Shown piece after piece: positions 46,001 through 57,720 of a stretch of 64,000 bases of DNA (position 1 is its first letter; each line of letters starts with the position of its first letter). Source of the stretch: Linnemannia schmuckeri (lineage: Eukaryota; Mortierellomycota; Mortierellomycetes; Mortierellales; Mortierellaceae); assembly GCA_029449235.1 (NCBI GenBank), contig JANATG010000008.1, positions 1,240,001 to 1,304,000 of the forward strand, written 5' to 3'. Below the pieces are notes generated by a model that saw only the letters and a list, made by a program, of their open reading frames with translations, was not told the DNA's origin and made no database searches. The translations under genes were made by a program, and so were the position numbers.

Positions 46001-49000
46001 TTTCAAGTACGCCGCCTCCTGCAAGGCACCAGTCCTGATCCTCTCGGCTTCCTTGATCTTGAGGGACGCAGACTGAGCCTGCGTTGCAATCGCCATCTAG
46101 TAAAATGCGCGTTTTGGAATAAACACATAATTAGCAACATTCTTTTTATCCGCATGACTATCGACATGGAAAAAACACCTTGCCGTGCTGTGAAAGTTTA
46201 CCTTGGTGGTTTTGAGTTCCTCTTTGACACGGATCAAGGCTTTGGTGATCTTGAGCTGCTGACCCTCCAACTGCGCGTTATCAAGCTGCTGCTCCAGCTC
46301 GATCATAGACATTCTCTTGGTTTGCATTGAAGCATTATCCGAAACTGTAGGATCCTTTTGACATGAAGAAAGTAAAGTCTCTCTGGCCAAAATGACCTCG
46401 GTCACTAACCAGTTCTCGCGCTTCTTCATCTTTTCAATTTCGAGCTTCAGCTGCTCATTTTCGTCCTGGGCTGCCTCGGCGCGGCTCTCGAGTGCCTTGA
46501 TCTTGGCCATATCCGACATGGATGTCCGCGCTGCTAAATCACTACTACCGCCCGTCGATGGGATGGGCGAGGATGGGGCGGGTCCGATACCCAAACCAAA
46601 AGTCGATCCACCGGATCCCCTGGTGACAAAGCGACCAGGCCCGGGAGATGAAGATTGGTTCTCGATCACTCCCGGGATAGGTGTCGATCCTCCTGGAGAC
46701 AAGGTTGATGATGGAGGCTGTGGGGGCTGGGGCTGGCTTGGGGGTGGCAAGATCTGGCCAGGTCTCTTTTCAGCAACAGTGGGGATGTTGATAGCTCCTG
46801 ACACGGGGGGAGAAGGAGTGCTGGGAGGAGGAGGAAGGTTGCTGCGCATGAAACTGGCAGATGGTTGAGGAGGTGTCACTGGACTGGTTGGCCCAGCAGC
46901 AGAGTTCGCAGCGCCAGGAGGTGGTGGGATATAGCTGGGCGCACTTGTGCTGGGAGGGGGAGGGGTGATGTTGAGTGGTGCAGGGTTGCTTGGTGTGATG
47001 GCCTCCATGGCGTAAGGGTTGATTTCCTTCTCGATAGGTACGTTATCTTCCAGACCAGGAGCTGCATTCGCAAACTGGTTGTTGTGGTTGTTGTTGTCGT
47101 TTGGAAGAGGTCGCGCCGACAATGGAGGACTGCTGGGAGAGACGTTGATGACACGAAGCGGCGAAGGGCTGGGCTCTCCTGAGGTTGGGGTCATGGGCAT
47201 CTGGTGCATCGTCCTGCGGTTACCATTGGGGCTGTTGAGAACGTTAGCAGTTCCGATCACTGCACCTCCATAGCCACCCTGGAAATCGTCCTTCAAAGTC
47301 TGACGTCTGGTAGCGATGGAGAGACCCTCAGCCTGATAGTTGGTGGACTGACTTCCTGCTCCTCCTCCATTCTGGAAACCGGCGCTAGCTCCGCGTGGTG
47401 GTGGTGCTCCAAAGGTAGTTAGGGGACGTTGACCGAGCTGAGGGTTCATCATCTGGCTGGTTTGCTGAGAGATGCTAAGATTGGTTGAGGAGCCCTGACG
47501 ATCAACAGGTCCGGGTCCAAAGGTTGCAGGTGAAGCGGGTCGTTGTGTGTGTCGACGGTCTGGGCGATCGGGTCTATCGGGGCGCTCTGGTGGACCTGTC
47601 GAGACTGGTGCATCTGCCAATTGCTGTCCAATCGATGATGGCTTCTGAGATGATGCTTGACGTTGAGGGATCACTTGGGGTCCCATGTCAGGGTAGCGGA
47701 TTTTGGCTAGACACGGTGGTAGTATTCACATAATATACACCAGGTCAGTGTCCTTGGCCCATTGCTATTTCAGCACTGTGTATGGAGTCATTTAAGTTTT
47801 CAGAACCAAATCTTGGCTTACATAATTCAAGGACATGGATCAAGGCGGAGTCTTCCTGTTTGGTGTGCTCTGATTCTCCTCCAAGGACAAAGATTCTGTC
47901 CTTGATAGTGCACATGGTATGACCACTGCGAGGGCTAGCCACAGGTCCCACGTTCTGGAACAAGTACCACCGGCGCTCTATCAAATTAGGAAGTTAGCGA
48001 AAATGTATAGCTTCAGCGTTAATAAATCAAAATGACAAACATTCGCTTCACTTAAGGAATAGCCTTTGCTAAAAGTTTTTACCATGAATCTTGAAAGCAT
48101 AGGCATCGTTCAGCTCGGTACCATCAGGGCTGTTTCCGCCAAAGATGTACATTGTTCCATCAGTGACTGTACAGGCATGTCCGTGACGTCCAGTGGGCAA
48201 ATATCCAGATGCCGGGATTGGGGTCCATGTGAGAGCGCGGGGGTCGAAACACCAGATGTCGTTATAGAAGTAGTCTGCGTCTGCTCCCCCAAAAATGTAA
48301 ATTTTGCCATCGTGAACACCCGCGCAATGGCCCGAACGACCTGGGGGTGATTCTGTTTGAGGCTCTAGCTTCTCCCACCTTGGGTTCTGAGTGACTATAT
48401 AGTTGAAAGATGTAATTCGTGGGCGTAAGTAAAAGCATCGAACCCTCATTGGCAGACGACTGCAAGCGTCACTAAATACAGTAAGTTATTAAGGACCCTA
48501 TCATAGTTTTTTGTCTCTTACTGGTCTTCATGTCAAATGCTGCAATGTCGTCAAGGTAAAAGTTGTCGACCTGACCTCCAAAGATATACATTGTCGTTCC
48601 AACGCTGCATCCAGAGTGAGAGTGGCGAGGGGTTGGCAGGGGTCCTTGGAGGGGTGGCCTGTTCCACTCCTTCCTTGCTGTATGCAAAACGTGCAAGGTA
48701 TCATCGCACTGACCGGACATGGAGTCCCAACCACCAAAATCTAATTTGTAATAAAAAGCAAAGGGATGAGCGAGTGAGCGCAGCACGATATTTACAACAC
48801 GGACAGTACCTGGAGTTTAGTTTTCTCAATGGCTCACATGCAACAGCATGCCAAAAAGTGCTTACAGAGAATATATTGTCCGATGCTGACGGCAGAATGG
48901 CCACTCTTGGGCATCGGTGCATCGGCACCAGCAGCAGCTACAGCCTGGCATTGCAAAGAAGCTAAAACGTGGGTCATTCAAACATGGGGATTACCGAGGT

Positions 49001-50125
49001 AGCGTGAGTAGGCATGTTTTTTTCTTATTCTTGTCGCCGCGTGAGGTGTCAACACTGTTCATCCTTCCTCTCCCTCCTCGTGTCACCATCCATTTCACAT
49101 TCATTTCACTCGTTTCGCGCTTTTTCTGTCTGGAGCAGCGTCTAAAAAGCAAGCCTAACGGTGCTCACAGAGTGGTTCACTCTCTTTTTCTCCTTTTTGG
49201 ATGGTGAGCCCTTTTTTTGCTCATAAGTAAGTCTCTCGGGTTTTCACTTGTCTTCAGCACTTTGTTGACAGCAAAGAGAGCCCACTGGAACGCAAAAAAA
49301 AGAGAAAATTAAATGCAAACAAGCACAAAGAAAAAAAAAACACACAAAGAAAAGTGGCAGAAACCGCAAGGTCGTTCGAAAAATAGAGTAGGAGAGCTCT
49401 ACTGGACTTTTTGTTCGTACAGTGTTCCTTTGTAATAAAAAACCTTCTCTTTTGCACAATACACCCATGCCAAAAGAACATCATTCCTCCTCTTTCTTTC
49501 TCAAACAGCACATGCTCCATTCTGTCTCTATCTATCCCTAACGCCTTTCAAAAAACCTTTGGGGCTCCCTTCACTTACTAGAATCAATAACAAAGAGATC
49601 TCCCTTTGGAATGCCACGTTGAGCTCCTCCATACAAAAAGATATCGGTGCCGTTGGCGATAATAGAGCTGGTATGTTGGAATCTTGGGAAGGGATTTGTG
49701 CCGAGGATCCGACGCTGGGCCCAGAATAGTTGCGGCGTTGCCAAGAGTCCTGAAGCTGCCGCCGTCGAGCCTGGGGGTCCACCAGCACTACTACCAAAGC
49801 CAGAATTCTGAGGCTGCATAGGTGAAGGGGGTCCACTCATGGGTGACTGGGGAGTAGGGTGACCGCCGTTCTGGTGATGAGGGAACGAGGGGCTCATGGG
49901 ACTCCTCGGACCGTTGTTGGAATACGAGTCAGAGGCATAACCGCTGTTGTAACCGCCATTTGCGCCTCCGTTGGAGGAGGGCATGCCATTTTGGAGACTG
50001 CTGTTGCTGTTGGAGATGCCGTTGAGTCCGTTTGGAGAAGGTGGTGGGCGTTGCTTGGCAGGCTGTGTGTTATGATTGGCGGACGATGTCTCCTTGTCCT
50101 CTTTTTTCTTTGTGAAGAGACCCAT
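43004..50125 (-). CDS. Tea1/Kel1-like kelch-repeat, coiled-coil polarity protein
   Basis: Large cell-polarity-type protein, 1975 aa from seven exons: 49579-50125, 48866-48961, 48522-48740, 48083-48394, 47822-47977, 46202-47706 and 43004-46096. The first six exons total exactly 945 codons, and the last continues in frame, so apparently separate open frames are one gene. After a disordered head (MGLFTKKKEDKE), six kelch blades are visible by their GG motifs (LYGGAQ, YFGGWD, IFGGQV, IFGGAD, IFGGNS, VLGGES), each preceded by an R/S-x-x-H block. A Pro/Ser-rich linker follows. About 700 residues of heptad-rich coiled coil come next, then a Gln-rich tail with several poly-Gln runs. Kelch plus long coiled coil matches Tea1 of fission yeast and Kel1 of budding yeast, which mark growing tips (family knowledge). 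Intron 1 is 617 bp. Confidence 0.93.
43112..43166 (-). repeat. Poly-Gln-encoding repeat in the Tea1-like gene
   Basis: CAG/CAA-rich tract near the 3' end of the coding region, giving a run of about twelve glutamines followed by mixed Gln/Lys. Confidence 0.8.
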
Positions 50126-51012
50126 GTTAAGGATGATCCTTTATAAATATGTGTGAAAGGATGAGAGATATGGTTGTTGAGAAGTAGAACGACGAAGTAG
50201 CTTTGTAAGAAGGGAAAGTATGGGAAGGGTGAGTGAGACGGGAATGAGCCCAAAAGAAGTGAAAGTCGGAATGACAAAAAAATAAATAAAAAAAAAGGGA
50301 ATGGGAATGGGTATGGGTATGTGTATGGGTGAGAGTGAATGTGAAAGGTAAGGAAGGGACGTTCAATAGTGTGTGAACGCAGTAAGGAGGAAGTGCATGC
50401 CTCGTGGGTTGAGGATGAGAAGAAGAGAGGAAGGTGGTGGATGACGGGAGGATAAAGGAAGGAAGGAGTGGGAAAAGGTAAAAAGGGGAAAGAAGTAGAT
50501 GTTCAACGAGTAAGCAAGGCAAAGAAGAATGAAAGATGATGATGACCACTGAATGGGTGCTCACTCGCCCTCTGTTTCCTTGTTGGCACAGAGGAAAGCT
50601 AGTTGTTCGTTCCCTGTGTTGGAGAGGGTCGTCCGCTGTCGTTCCTGAATAAACGAAAAGCTAAAGCGTTTATCACACGCAACGGCCATTGGTCCAATTT
50701 CAAGAAGGTGCTGTCCAGGCACGATCAATTTTTGCTCATTAACTTTTTTTCATTGTTGTTCACTTGTGTTCGCTGTTCAGGCTAGGCCTGCTTACGCTTA
50801 ACCCACTCTCACACATACTTGCTTACCCTGTCTCCCTACCTCAGTGTTTTCTTTCTGGGTACTCGTCACACCCCTCTTCTCCTCCACACACACAAACACA
50901 ACCAACGCCATAAACACGGAGTAGGGCACAGAGAAATGAGCACAAAGTAACAACGACACCGTTACATTATCATCATCATTATCGTCACTTTATTTTACCT
51001 TTGCCGCCAAAT
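50126..51012. other. Intergenic region upstream of the Tea1-like gene
   Basis: About 890 bp. 50150-50550 is pyrimidine-rich on the minus strand, as for other leaders here, and contains TGGGTATGGGTATGTG-type repeats near 50300-50330. The right end is the 3' flank of DSK2. No gene is seen. Confidence 0.5.
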
Positions 51013-52199
51013 TTAAACCCCTGAGCACAGAATCTCAATGGCGCTGTTAACATCCCCCTCAGTGACCTGAAGTGCTCTCATGTTCTTGGTTGGATCCCAG
51101 AACCCCATTTCGCTCAACTGCTGCAGCTGCACCTGGAACCGCTTCTCCGGCGCATTCGCCGCAATCAACGACGACGGCAACCGCATCCCTGCCACTCTAT
51201 GCGGTATCATCGTTGGTGATGTTGCTGGTGTAGGTGGTGTTGTCGCCGTGGTGGCACTAAAGGGACTGGCCGAGCGCGTGCCTATATTGCCACTACTGCT
51301 GTTGGTATTGTTCGTCGCCGTTGTTGTTGCTGAAGGTTGCATCGCCATCGTCATCGGCGGTATCCCCGTCTGAGCAACCTGACGCAACGCGTCTGGGCTA
51401 GAAATCATTTGTCGGAACTGGGGTGACTGAAGGATAAATCGCATCTCGGGTCCTAACATTGCCTGCAACATCGGATTGGTCGCCACCATCGATTCAAGGA
51501 TCTGAGGGTTCTGCAGCATCGACGACATGAACTGTGCAAACGTGGGGTCCTGCATCATTTGGCCCATTATATCTGCCGCCTCCATTCCCTGACCTCCTTG
51601 TCTATTGCTGACCCCGAACTCGAATCCTGAGTGTGCCCTGTTTGAATGTGCTGCAGGGATATGTGGTGTTGCTGTTGAGTCAAATCCCGTCGGAGAACTG
51701 GACGTGGCTAATGATTGAACATAAACAAAAGATTTAATTTACATGATTCTGACATGCAGCCGATCATTGCCTCCCCAAGACACCGAATGTGTGATTTCTT
51801 CTTCTTACCTGCTGGCGGGATAGCATAAAGGGCTGCTGCAGACATTGTAGGAGAGTTGAAGGGCATTGATGTCTGCACGCCTACAGGTGCGCCTGTCGTC
51901 GTCGTAGTTGCTGGCAAAGGACTCCGAACCATATGCACAACATTGCCATGAGCCAGTTTACAGTCCTCAATAGAATGGGTATCTTTGAGGACTCTGCCCG
52001 AGTAGACGAGTCGTATCCTGACAGAGGTAGTGTTTAAGGCCAATGCGACTCGCTCCTTGAGATAGAGGACCGTGTCTGTGGGGGAGAGGGTGACAGGATA
52101 GATGTTGTCTTTTGATGCTCGAACGTTGAGGGTTATGAGTTGTGGGGTTGACGAGGGTGAGGAGGTGGGTAGAGGGGAAAGAGAAGGGGTGGAGGCCAT
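51013..52199 (-). CDS. DSK2: Ubiquilin/DSK2-type UBL-UBA shuttle protein
   Basis: Ubiquitin receptor that carries ubiquitinated proteins to the proteasome. Two exons (51809-52199, 51013-51707) are joined across a 101-bp intron, giving 361 aa. It has an N-terminal ubiquitin-like domain (about residues 20-95, ITLNVRASKDNIYPVTL to VVHMVRSP), a STI1-like Met/Gln-rich region (MGQMMQDPTFAQFMSSML and following), a Ser/Thr-rich linker and a C-terminal UBA domain (LQQLSEMGFWDPTKNMRAL to AIEILCSGV). The UBA ends the protein, as in DSK2. The UBL sequence is divergent and the first 20 residues are Ser/Pro/Thr-rich. A 28-bp A run lies about 155 bp upstream of the start. Confidence 0.93.
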
Positions 52200-52355
52200 T
52201 TTTGACGAGTGGAATGCAAGAGTTGAGAGTGGAGTGTGAAAAATGGTTGATGAAAAAGAAAACACAAGACGGAGGAAGGAAAAAAAAATAGAAGAAACAA
52301 ACAAAAAAAAGGTGACAAGCTGGACAAACCAACCAGAAAGAAAAACGAGATAAAC

Positions 52356-52387
<32 letters not shown>

Positions 52388-52755
52388 ACACGCACAATCG
52401 GAGGCTCAAAAAAAAAGAAAGTTACCGTCTCTTGTGTATGTGTGTGTATGTGTGTGTTCATCTTCCACGATCACTTTTTCGTTTTACCCGTACGTCCGAT
52501 CGCTGTCCAGGTGGGCGAAGTGGACTCAGGTCACGTGCACGTAACACAGGATATATACATCTTTGTCAGGACCACTCCGTGCTGACGAGTCCTCCGTTTG
52601 ATTCGATCGAAAAACGCAATCTGTGTACGCGTTCTTTGTTTCTGTGTTTTAAACCTTGTAAGTTGTAATATGCCATTTTTCTTTAAACAATAATTTTTTT
52701 TTACGCAACCTCACTTCTACGAGTGAGTACTCTCTAGTAGTTCTCCCTAAGAATC
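52200..52755. promoter_or_regulatory. DSK2 upstream region
   Basis: 556 bp with an A28 run (52356-52383), a TGTGTATG repeat (about 52431-52458) and a palindromic GGTCACGTGCACGTAAC segment (about 52530-52546) containing the E-box CACGTG. An imperfect inverted repeat GTCAG...CTGAC lies at about 52565-52586. The right end is the 3' flank of the spermidine-synthase-like gene. Confidence 0.45.
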
Positions 52756-55579
52756 TTAATAATTGAGCCAGAAATCAAGAGGCAGCAGCGATCGCATCGC
52801 ATGCCAATGATCCTCGGCGCCCAACCGCTGCATCCCATTCAATGTATTATTCCTATCCAGAATCAACTCCCCTTTGGTCGGATCATACGGCGTCTTCAGC
52901 GGCCAGTCCTGAAAAGAGCTCAAGATCCAGTCTCGCATATCGCTCGGTCGGAGAGCATGGCCATTATGTCCACCCTCTTGATGTTGCTTCATCCAGAAAT
53001 CCATCTCTTCCTGAGTTGGGAAAGGTGGGGGTTCGTATGGTTCAAACTCGATGGGGAACTGCGCGGCGAAAAAGACAATGTTTTGATAGGCGTCGTCGTC
53101 ATCGGGACTTTCTTTGAAGGCGACGACATGCTTAAACGCTGTGTGGAGGGTGCGCCGGACCGAGTTGAGTGCTTGAGCTTTGATCGGATGCTCTGAACCG
53201 ACCATGTTCTAAATAATTACACAAATATCAACAAAAACGAATCGATACCACATTAACAATCAAAGATTGACGCAGGACAGATAAAAAAAAAAAGGCCAAT
53301 AGCGTACGCAACCCCCTCCCTTAACAGCCTCTTAAGAGAACGAGTCATCTTACCAAGGCCAGCACGCCATCGGGTCTCATAATCCGCTGAATATCATGCA
53401 ACGCCTCAAGAGAGAACAGCGAAGGTGGGACACCGCCGCCGGTGAACACATCGTGGATCACGTAGTCATATTTGCCCTCAGGTGCATTCCTGATGAACTG
53501 TCGGCCATCCTGGATAAACTTTTCGTGGGGTGCAGGCCAGTCAAAGTACTCGGTCGCATAGTCGACAACAGCAGGGTCGATCTCCACAACATCCACCAGC
53601 AAGCCGTGCTGGATTAATGATCCTGAGGCAATGCCCACTCCAAGCCCACTAGGCAATGAGCGCGAGGAGAGTGTGTGAAAAATTGTCCCGGTGAGAAAAA
53701 AAACAAACGGTATTGGGGCAACCAAAGGAAAGCACCGATCAGCTGGTCAGGTCTTTTTGTTTTTTTGTATGTTTTTCCATCGGAGATCCCAAGTGCGGGC
53801 AAACAAGTTTTTTTCTTTTCTTTCGTGGTTGTAACAACGTTATCGATAGCTTAGAAAACAAAAAATAAACAAATCGATCACTTACATTTGCAGGACAGCT
53901 TCTTGGTGGCCTTTCTCACGGTTCTTGATCATACGAACAGCTATATATGGGCATAGATACAGAGTTATTATCATGTTGTCAATTGACGTGTCGCAATAGT
54001 CAGCAACTACTTGTTCCATTGGCCATTGTTCCTGAACAGGATGTTTTTCCCACTATCATGGTTTGATATATAATCGTGCCTCAATCGTGTATTACCTTCA
54101 GGGATATAAAAGCTTCCAAAGATTGAGTCTCCAGTCTCGGCATACATGCCTCCGATAAGTGAGTGACCAGCACGCATCACACGGATATGAAGATCGTTCC
54201 TCCTGCTGATATTCTCGTCGACAACGCTGATCCATCCAGTGACGCTCTCGTTCCTTGCCAAGATGGTGTAGTTGCCATTGACAGGATTGTGTGCCTTGAC
54301 AACCGATGTCTGGCATTGAGGGTTGCGTGTCACATTCTGAGCCGTCAGGGCCAGAACCAGCACCAATGGGATAAAGCTCATCGCCAGCGATGCCCGACTC
54401 GATGCTGTCTGGGGCTTTCTCCTGCTGCTCTCGAGGCGTTCATCTGGAAGGGCGACTTCACCATGAATGAATGCCAGCACTAAGAAAGGGAGGAAAACAA
54501 AGATCAAATATTTGATTAGAGTATGGATAAGGAGAGGAAATGGCAATTAAAATTATTATTATTTTGAGAGCGCATTGGATTGAAAGAGGAAACTTACATT
54601 TGTGGAGACTAGAAATGACTGCGACCAAAATGGCAGAGGAATAGACGCGAGGGCAGTTCTGTCCCTGGGGTGCCATCTGGAAGACCACCAGTGTCAATCC
54701 CAGGATCGCGCCAACCTGGATCAATACGCAGCTTATCCATGTCCTGATGTGGACGCGCTCATACGACCGCAGGACACAGGCCAGAGTATTGGCGAACCCT
54801 AAGAGCGCCAGAAGCGGGTATGCCAGAACGAATTGGGTCAAATGAGGACCCCTCCAGGGTCCAAACTCTCCGCTGTGCTTGAACATGACATGTGTTGTCA
54901 GGAACGCGCTCGCAAGGACTAGCCCACATAAATCCAGACTGACCACAATGCCCCTTCGAAGTCCTGCATCCTTGCGGAGTCCTGCGGCGATGGCCTCGGC
55001 AGCCAATCGATCCTCTACGGTTAAAAGTGTTTTTTCTGCAGTTGTTGCTGTTGAAGATGATGATGAAGGTGAAGGGACGGCTGAGGAGGCTGCACGTTTG
55101 CCGAGAAGGAAGGTGTAGACCATGGCCAGCACGACACCGACACTGACAGAGATAAGCGAGTATTCAAGAAAGCCTTCCTCGATAAAGATGCTACCATAGA
55201 TGGGCTCCATCATACTGGGCGCCACGCGGAGGATCATACCCGCGACTAAGGGTGTGACGATCACCAAGGAAGAGCGGGTGACGGTCAAGAGGAGTTCGAG
55301 GAGCATGGTCTGCGAGTGCACTGCTGCTGGCTTCAGTCCCGATTTGGTATCTGCCTTGTTAGATCCGGTTTTGGTCTTTGTCGTAGTTGTAGTGGTAGTG
55401 GAGCTTTTGACGGTGGTTTTGGACGACGGGGTGGCGGAGGAGGAGGAGGAAGTTGATGTGGATGTGTGGTGGAAGGCTGCTGAGGACGAGAAAGCTGATG
55501 CAGAGTCCGTTCCTTGTTTGCTGATACTTTCGTGTCCGTTGGATGAACCCTGGGTACTAGGGCGTTTCCTTTGCTTCAT
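52756..55579 (-). CDS. Membrane-anchored spermidine-synthase-like protein
   Basis: Five exons (54598-55579, 54096-54479, 53886-53940, 53354-53648, 52756-53208) give 722 aa with consistent phases. After a Ser/Thr-rich cytosolic head there are about seven hydrophobic segments (for example LVIVTPLVAGMIL, YSLISVSVGVVLAMVYTFLLG, QFVLAYPLLALLGFA, FIPLVLVLALTA). The C-terminal half is a spermidine-synthase-like Rossmann domain with the nucleotide loop GLGVGIASGSL, the acidic VVEIDPAVVDYA and the YDYVIHDVFTGG strand. The upstream block with RVMRAGHSLIGG is typical of such fusions. Known enzymes with this fold bind decarboxylated SAM or SAM, but aminopropyl or methyl transfer cannot be told apart here. 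The protein should sit in an internal or plasma membrane. Confidence 0.87.
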
Positions 55580-55801
55580 GGCGGGTGGATGTCTCTTTGA
55601 TGTCTCTTTGTTTTTGGTGATGAATGAATGAGTTTATGACAAGAGAAGAAGAAGATGCAAACCGGACAAAGAAGCTGGCAAAGGTAGTCTTCGAGCTCAA
55701 CTCTAACTGACAACCTGTCAACCACCTGTCAGCCTGTGCCAGCGAGACACGAATGGATGGTGCCCTGAGCAGTAGTGGCTTGGACTGTCCAATTTATTCC
55801 A

Positions 55802-57720
55802 TCAATTTAAAATTTCACACGGCAAGGTCGTGGCCTTTTGCGATCCTCCATATCTCATGGAGAGCTTCTGGGGGATAACATAACCAGCTCCTAGGTTGGG
55901 GACAAGAGGCAAGAACGAGACCTGGGGTCTGTACGCCATCCCTTTGCTCGACGCCTTGGCTTGGATCGACATCGGCATATAGTTGAAGATCAAGTGCCGC
56001 GCACATCTTTCTAGGAACGTCTAATCATAATCACAGAAATAAATGATTAATATCGTGCCAGTTGAACGTTTCAATAAAAAGGAAGGTCAGTTGAAATCAA
56101 TCTGATGTATACCTGACCATAGATCAACTTTGCATTGATCTTGCTTGCTTCATATTGCTCTTTGACGTGAGAGAATCGCTCGCTGCGGTATGCTTGGAAC
56201 GCCTCTTGGATGCCCTCGGTCGTAAGTGAGGTCAAGTCATACAGATAGTTGGCAAGTACAACTGCATCCTGCATAGATGTCACCGCTCCTTGTCCTGAGC
56301 TAGGCAGCAGCTAATTAGCGCAAGTACCATTGATAATCAAGAGTTAGGATCTCAATCTCGAAGCAAGAAATTTTTATCATTAAGTGTTGGGAGTTTTTTT
56401 TTTCCTGACCTTGTGACACGCATCGCCGATAAGGACAACACGTCCATGGTTCCAGCTCTCGAACAACTTGTCCTCCAAAAAGACGCGAGAGATATTCTCG
56501 GCCGGAGTAGCATTGATCAGCTCACCCAAGGTGGTGGTGTTACCAAAGGGGATCAAGAAATCCTTGACGTCCTTGATCATGGCCTCATTGGCCTCAGGTT
56601 CCCACTCTGCATTCCCAAACTTGGCCTCGGCCGACTGCTCCAACGTCGCCAGCTGCGACACCACATTCCAACCGATCCTGTTGCCCAGTACCGAGAACGC
56701 GCTCCACTATTTTGTTGAAGCAAGATTACAAAAAAGGGGGGTCAGTTAGTGAAAAGATCAAGCTCATGGACGGAACACTTTCCGTTCACTCTCCTTTTTT
56801 TGGATCTCCAAAAGTAACTTACAGAATAATGCGTGTTCTCGCCGATGATCTGATACGCAGAAGAAGTCTCGGCATCTAGACCAGGATAATCCTTTGGATC
56901 CAGGGGTCGAGTTGTTCCCACCATACAGACATATCCCTTGTTGAGCTCCTGGGTGTCCGAGACAGGCAATATGTTCTCTTTTTGCATCTGCTTGAACATC
57001 TCCTGACGGACTCCACTGTACGCTCCATCAGCGCCCACAAGAATGTCACCACTATAAAAAGACCCATCTGCACACGAAATTGTCACGTTGTCCATGGTTT
57101 GGACCACAGACACGACTTTTTTGTTGTAGTGGATCCTTTCTGCAGGAACCTTGGATAGCAAAAGCTGGTAGAACTCTGGACGGGCAAACACTACCCTATC
57201 ATATCCGATACTACATATGAAACGGAGACAATGCGTTAGATAAAGAGCCTGGAAGATAGATATAAATGTCGTTTCCCATTCCTAAAAACATCGAGAAAAC
57301 TTACAGTTCTTTCTCGCCCTTAGTTTTCAGAAGTGCAATCTTGGACATGTCGCCGCTATAGATATTGAATCCAACACTTGGAAGAGATATCTTCAAAAGC
57401 TCGTCATACACGCCGAGTTGTTCCAGAGCTGGGAAGATTCCTGCATTGAGTGCCATGATTCCGCCTAAATTGACAAAAAATGAACAAAGTTCAATGCTTC
57501 TTGCCTGGTTGAATAACAGTTTGATGGGATCAAAGTTAGGGTAAGAGAAGAAGGGGAGACTTTAGATGTTACCGAGAGGACGAACGAACTTGGACCGTTC
57601 ATAAATCTCAAAGGGGATGCCGGCCTTTTGAAGGGCAATGGCGAGGAGGAGACCAGCTAAACCAGCACCCACGATTAGAATTTGAGGCGGCTTGACATTT
57701 GTGTTATTCGATCCAGACAT
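55802..57720 (-). CDS. Class-A FAD-dependent monooxygenase, copy A
   Basis: Flavoprotein hydroxylase/epoxidase of the PHBH/zeaxanthin-epoxidase-like superfamily, which uses NAD(P)H and oxygen on an unknown substrate. Six exons (57573-57720, 57305-57464, 56823-57210, 56410-56706, 56113-56310, 55802-56020) give 469 aa. The FAD motif is GAGLAG (residues 18-23), the DG motif GDILVGADGAYSG and the GD motif GRVVLIGDACHK, all intact. The C-terminal segment ends SFLPLVPNLGAGYVIPQK. There is no membrane anchor or presequence. It is a close paralogue of the plus-strand copy B, with which it forms a divergent pair. Unlike B and C, it has no intron between GD and ACHK, so that region is one exon. The start is the first ATG. 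Confidence 0.92.

Noticed and set aside
52578..52618. Hammerhead-ribozyme-like core (CTGACGAG followed by CGAAA)
   Set aside because: The conserved core words are present, but the bases between them cannot form stem II (only the closing G-C pairs) and no stem III or cleavage triplet fits. The region is better read as an imperfect hairpin.
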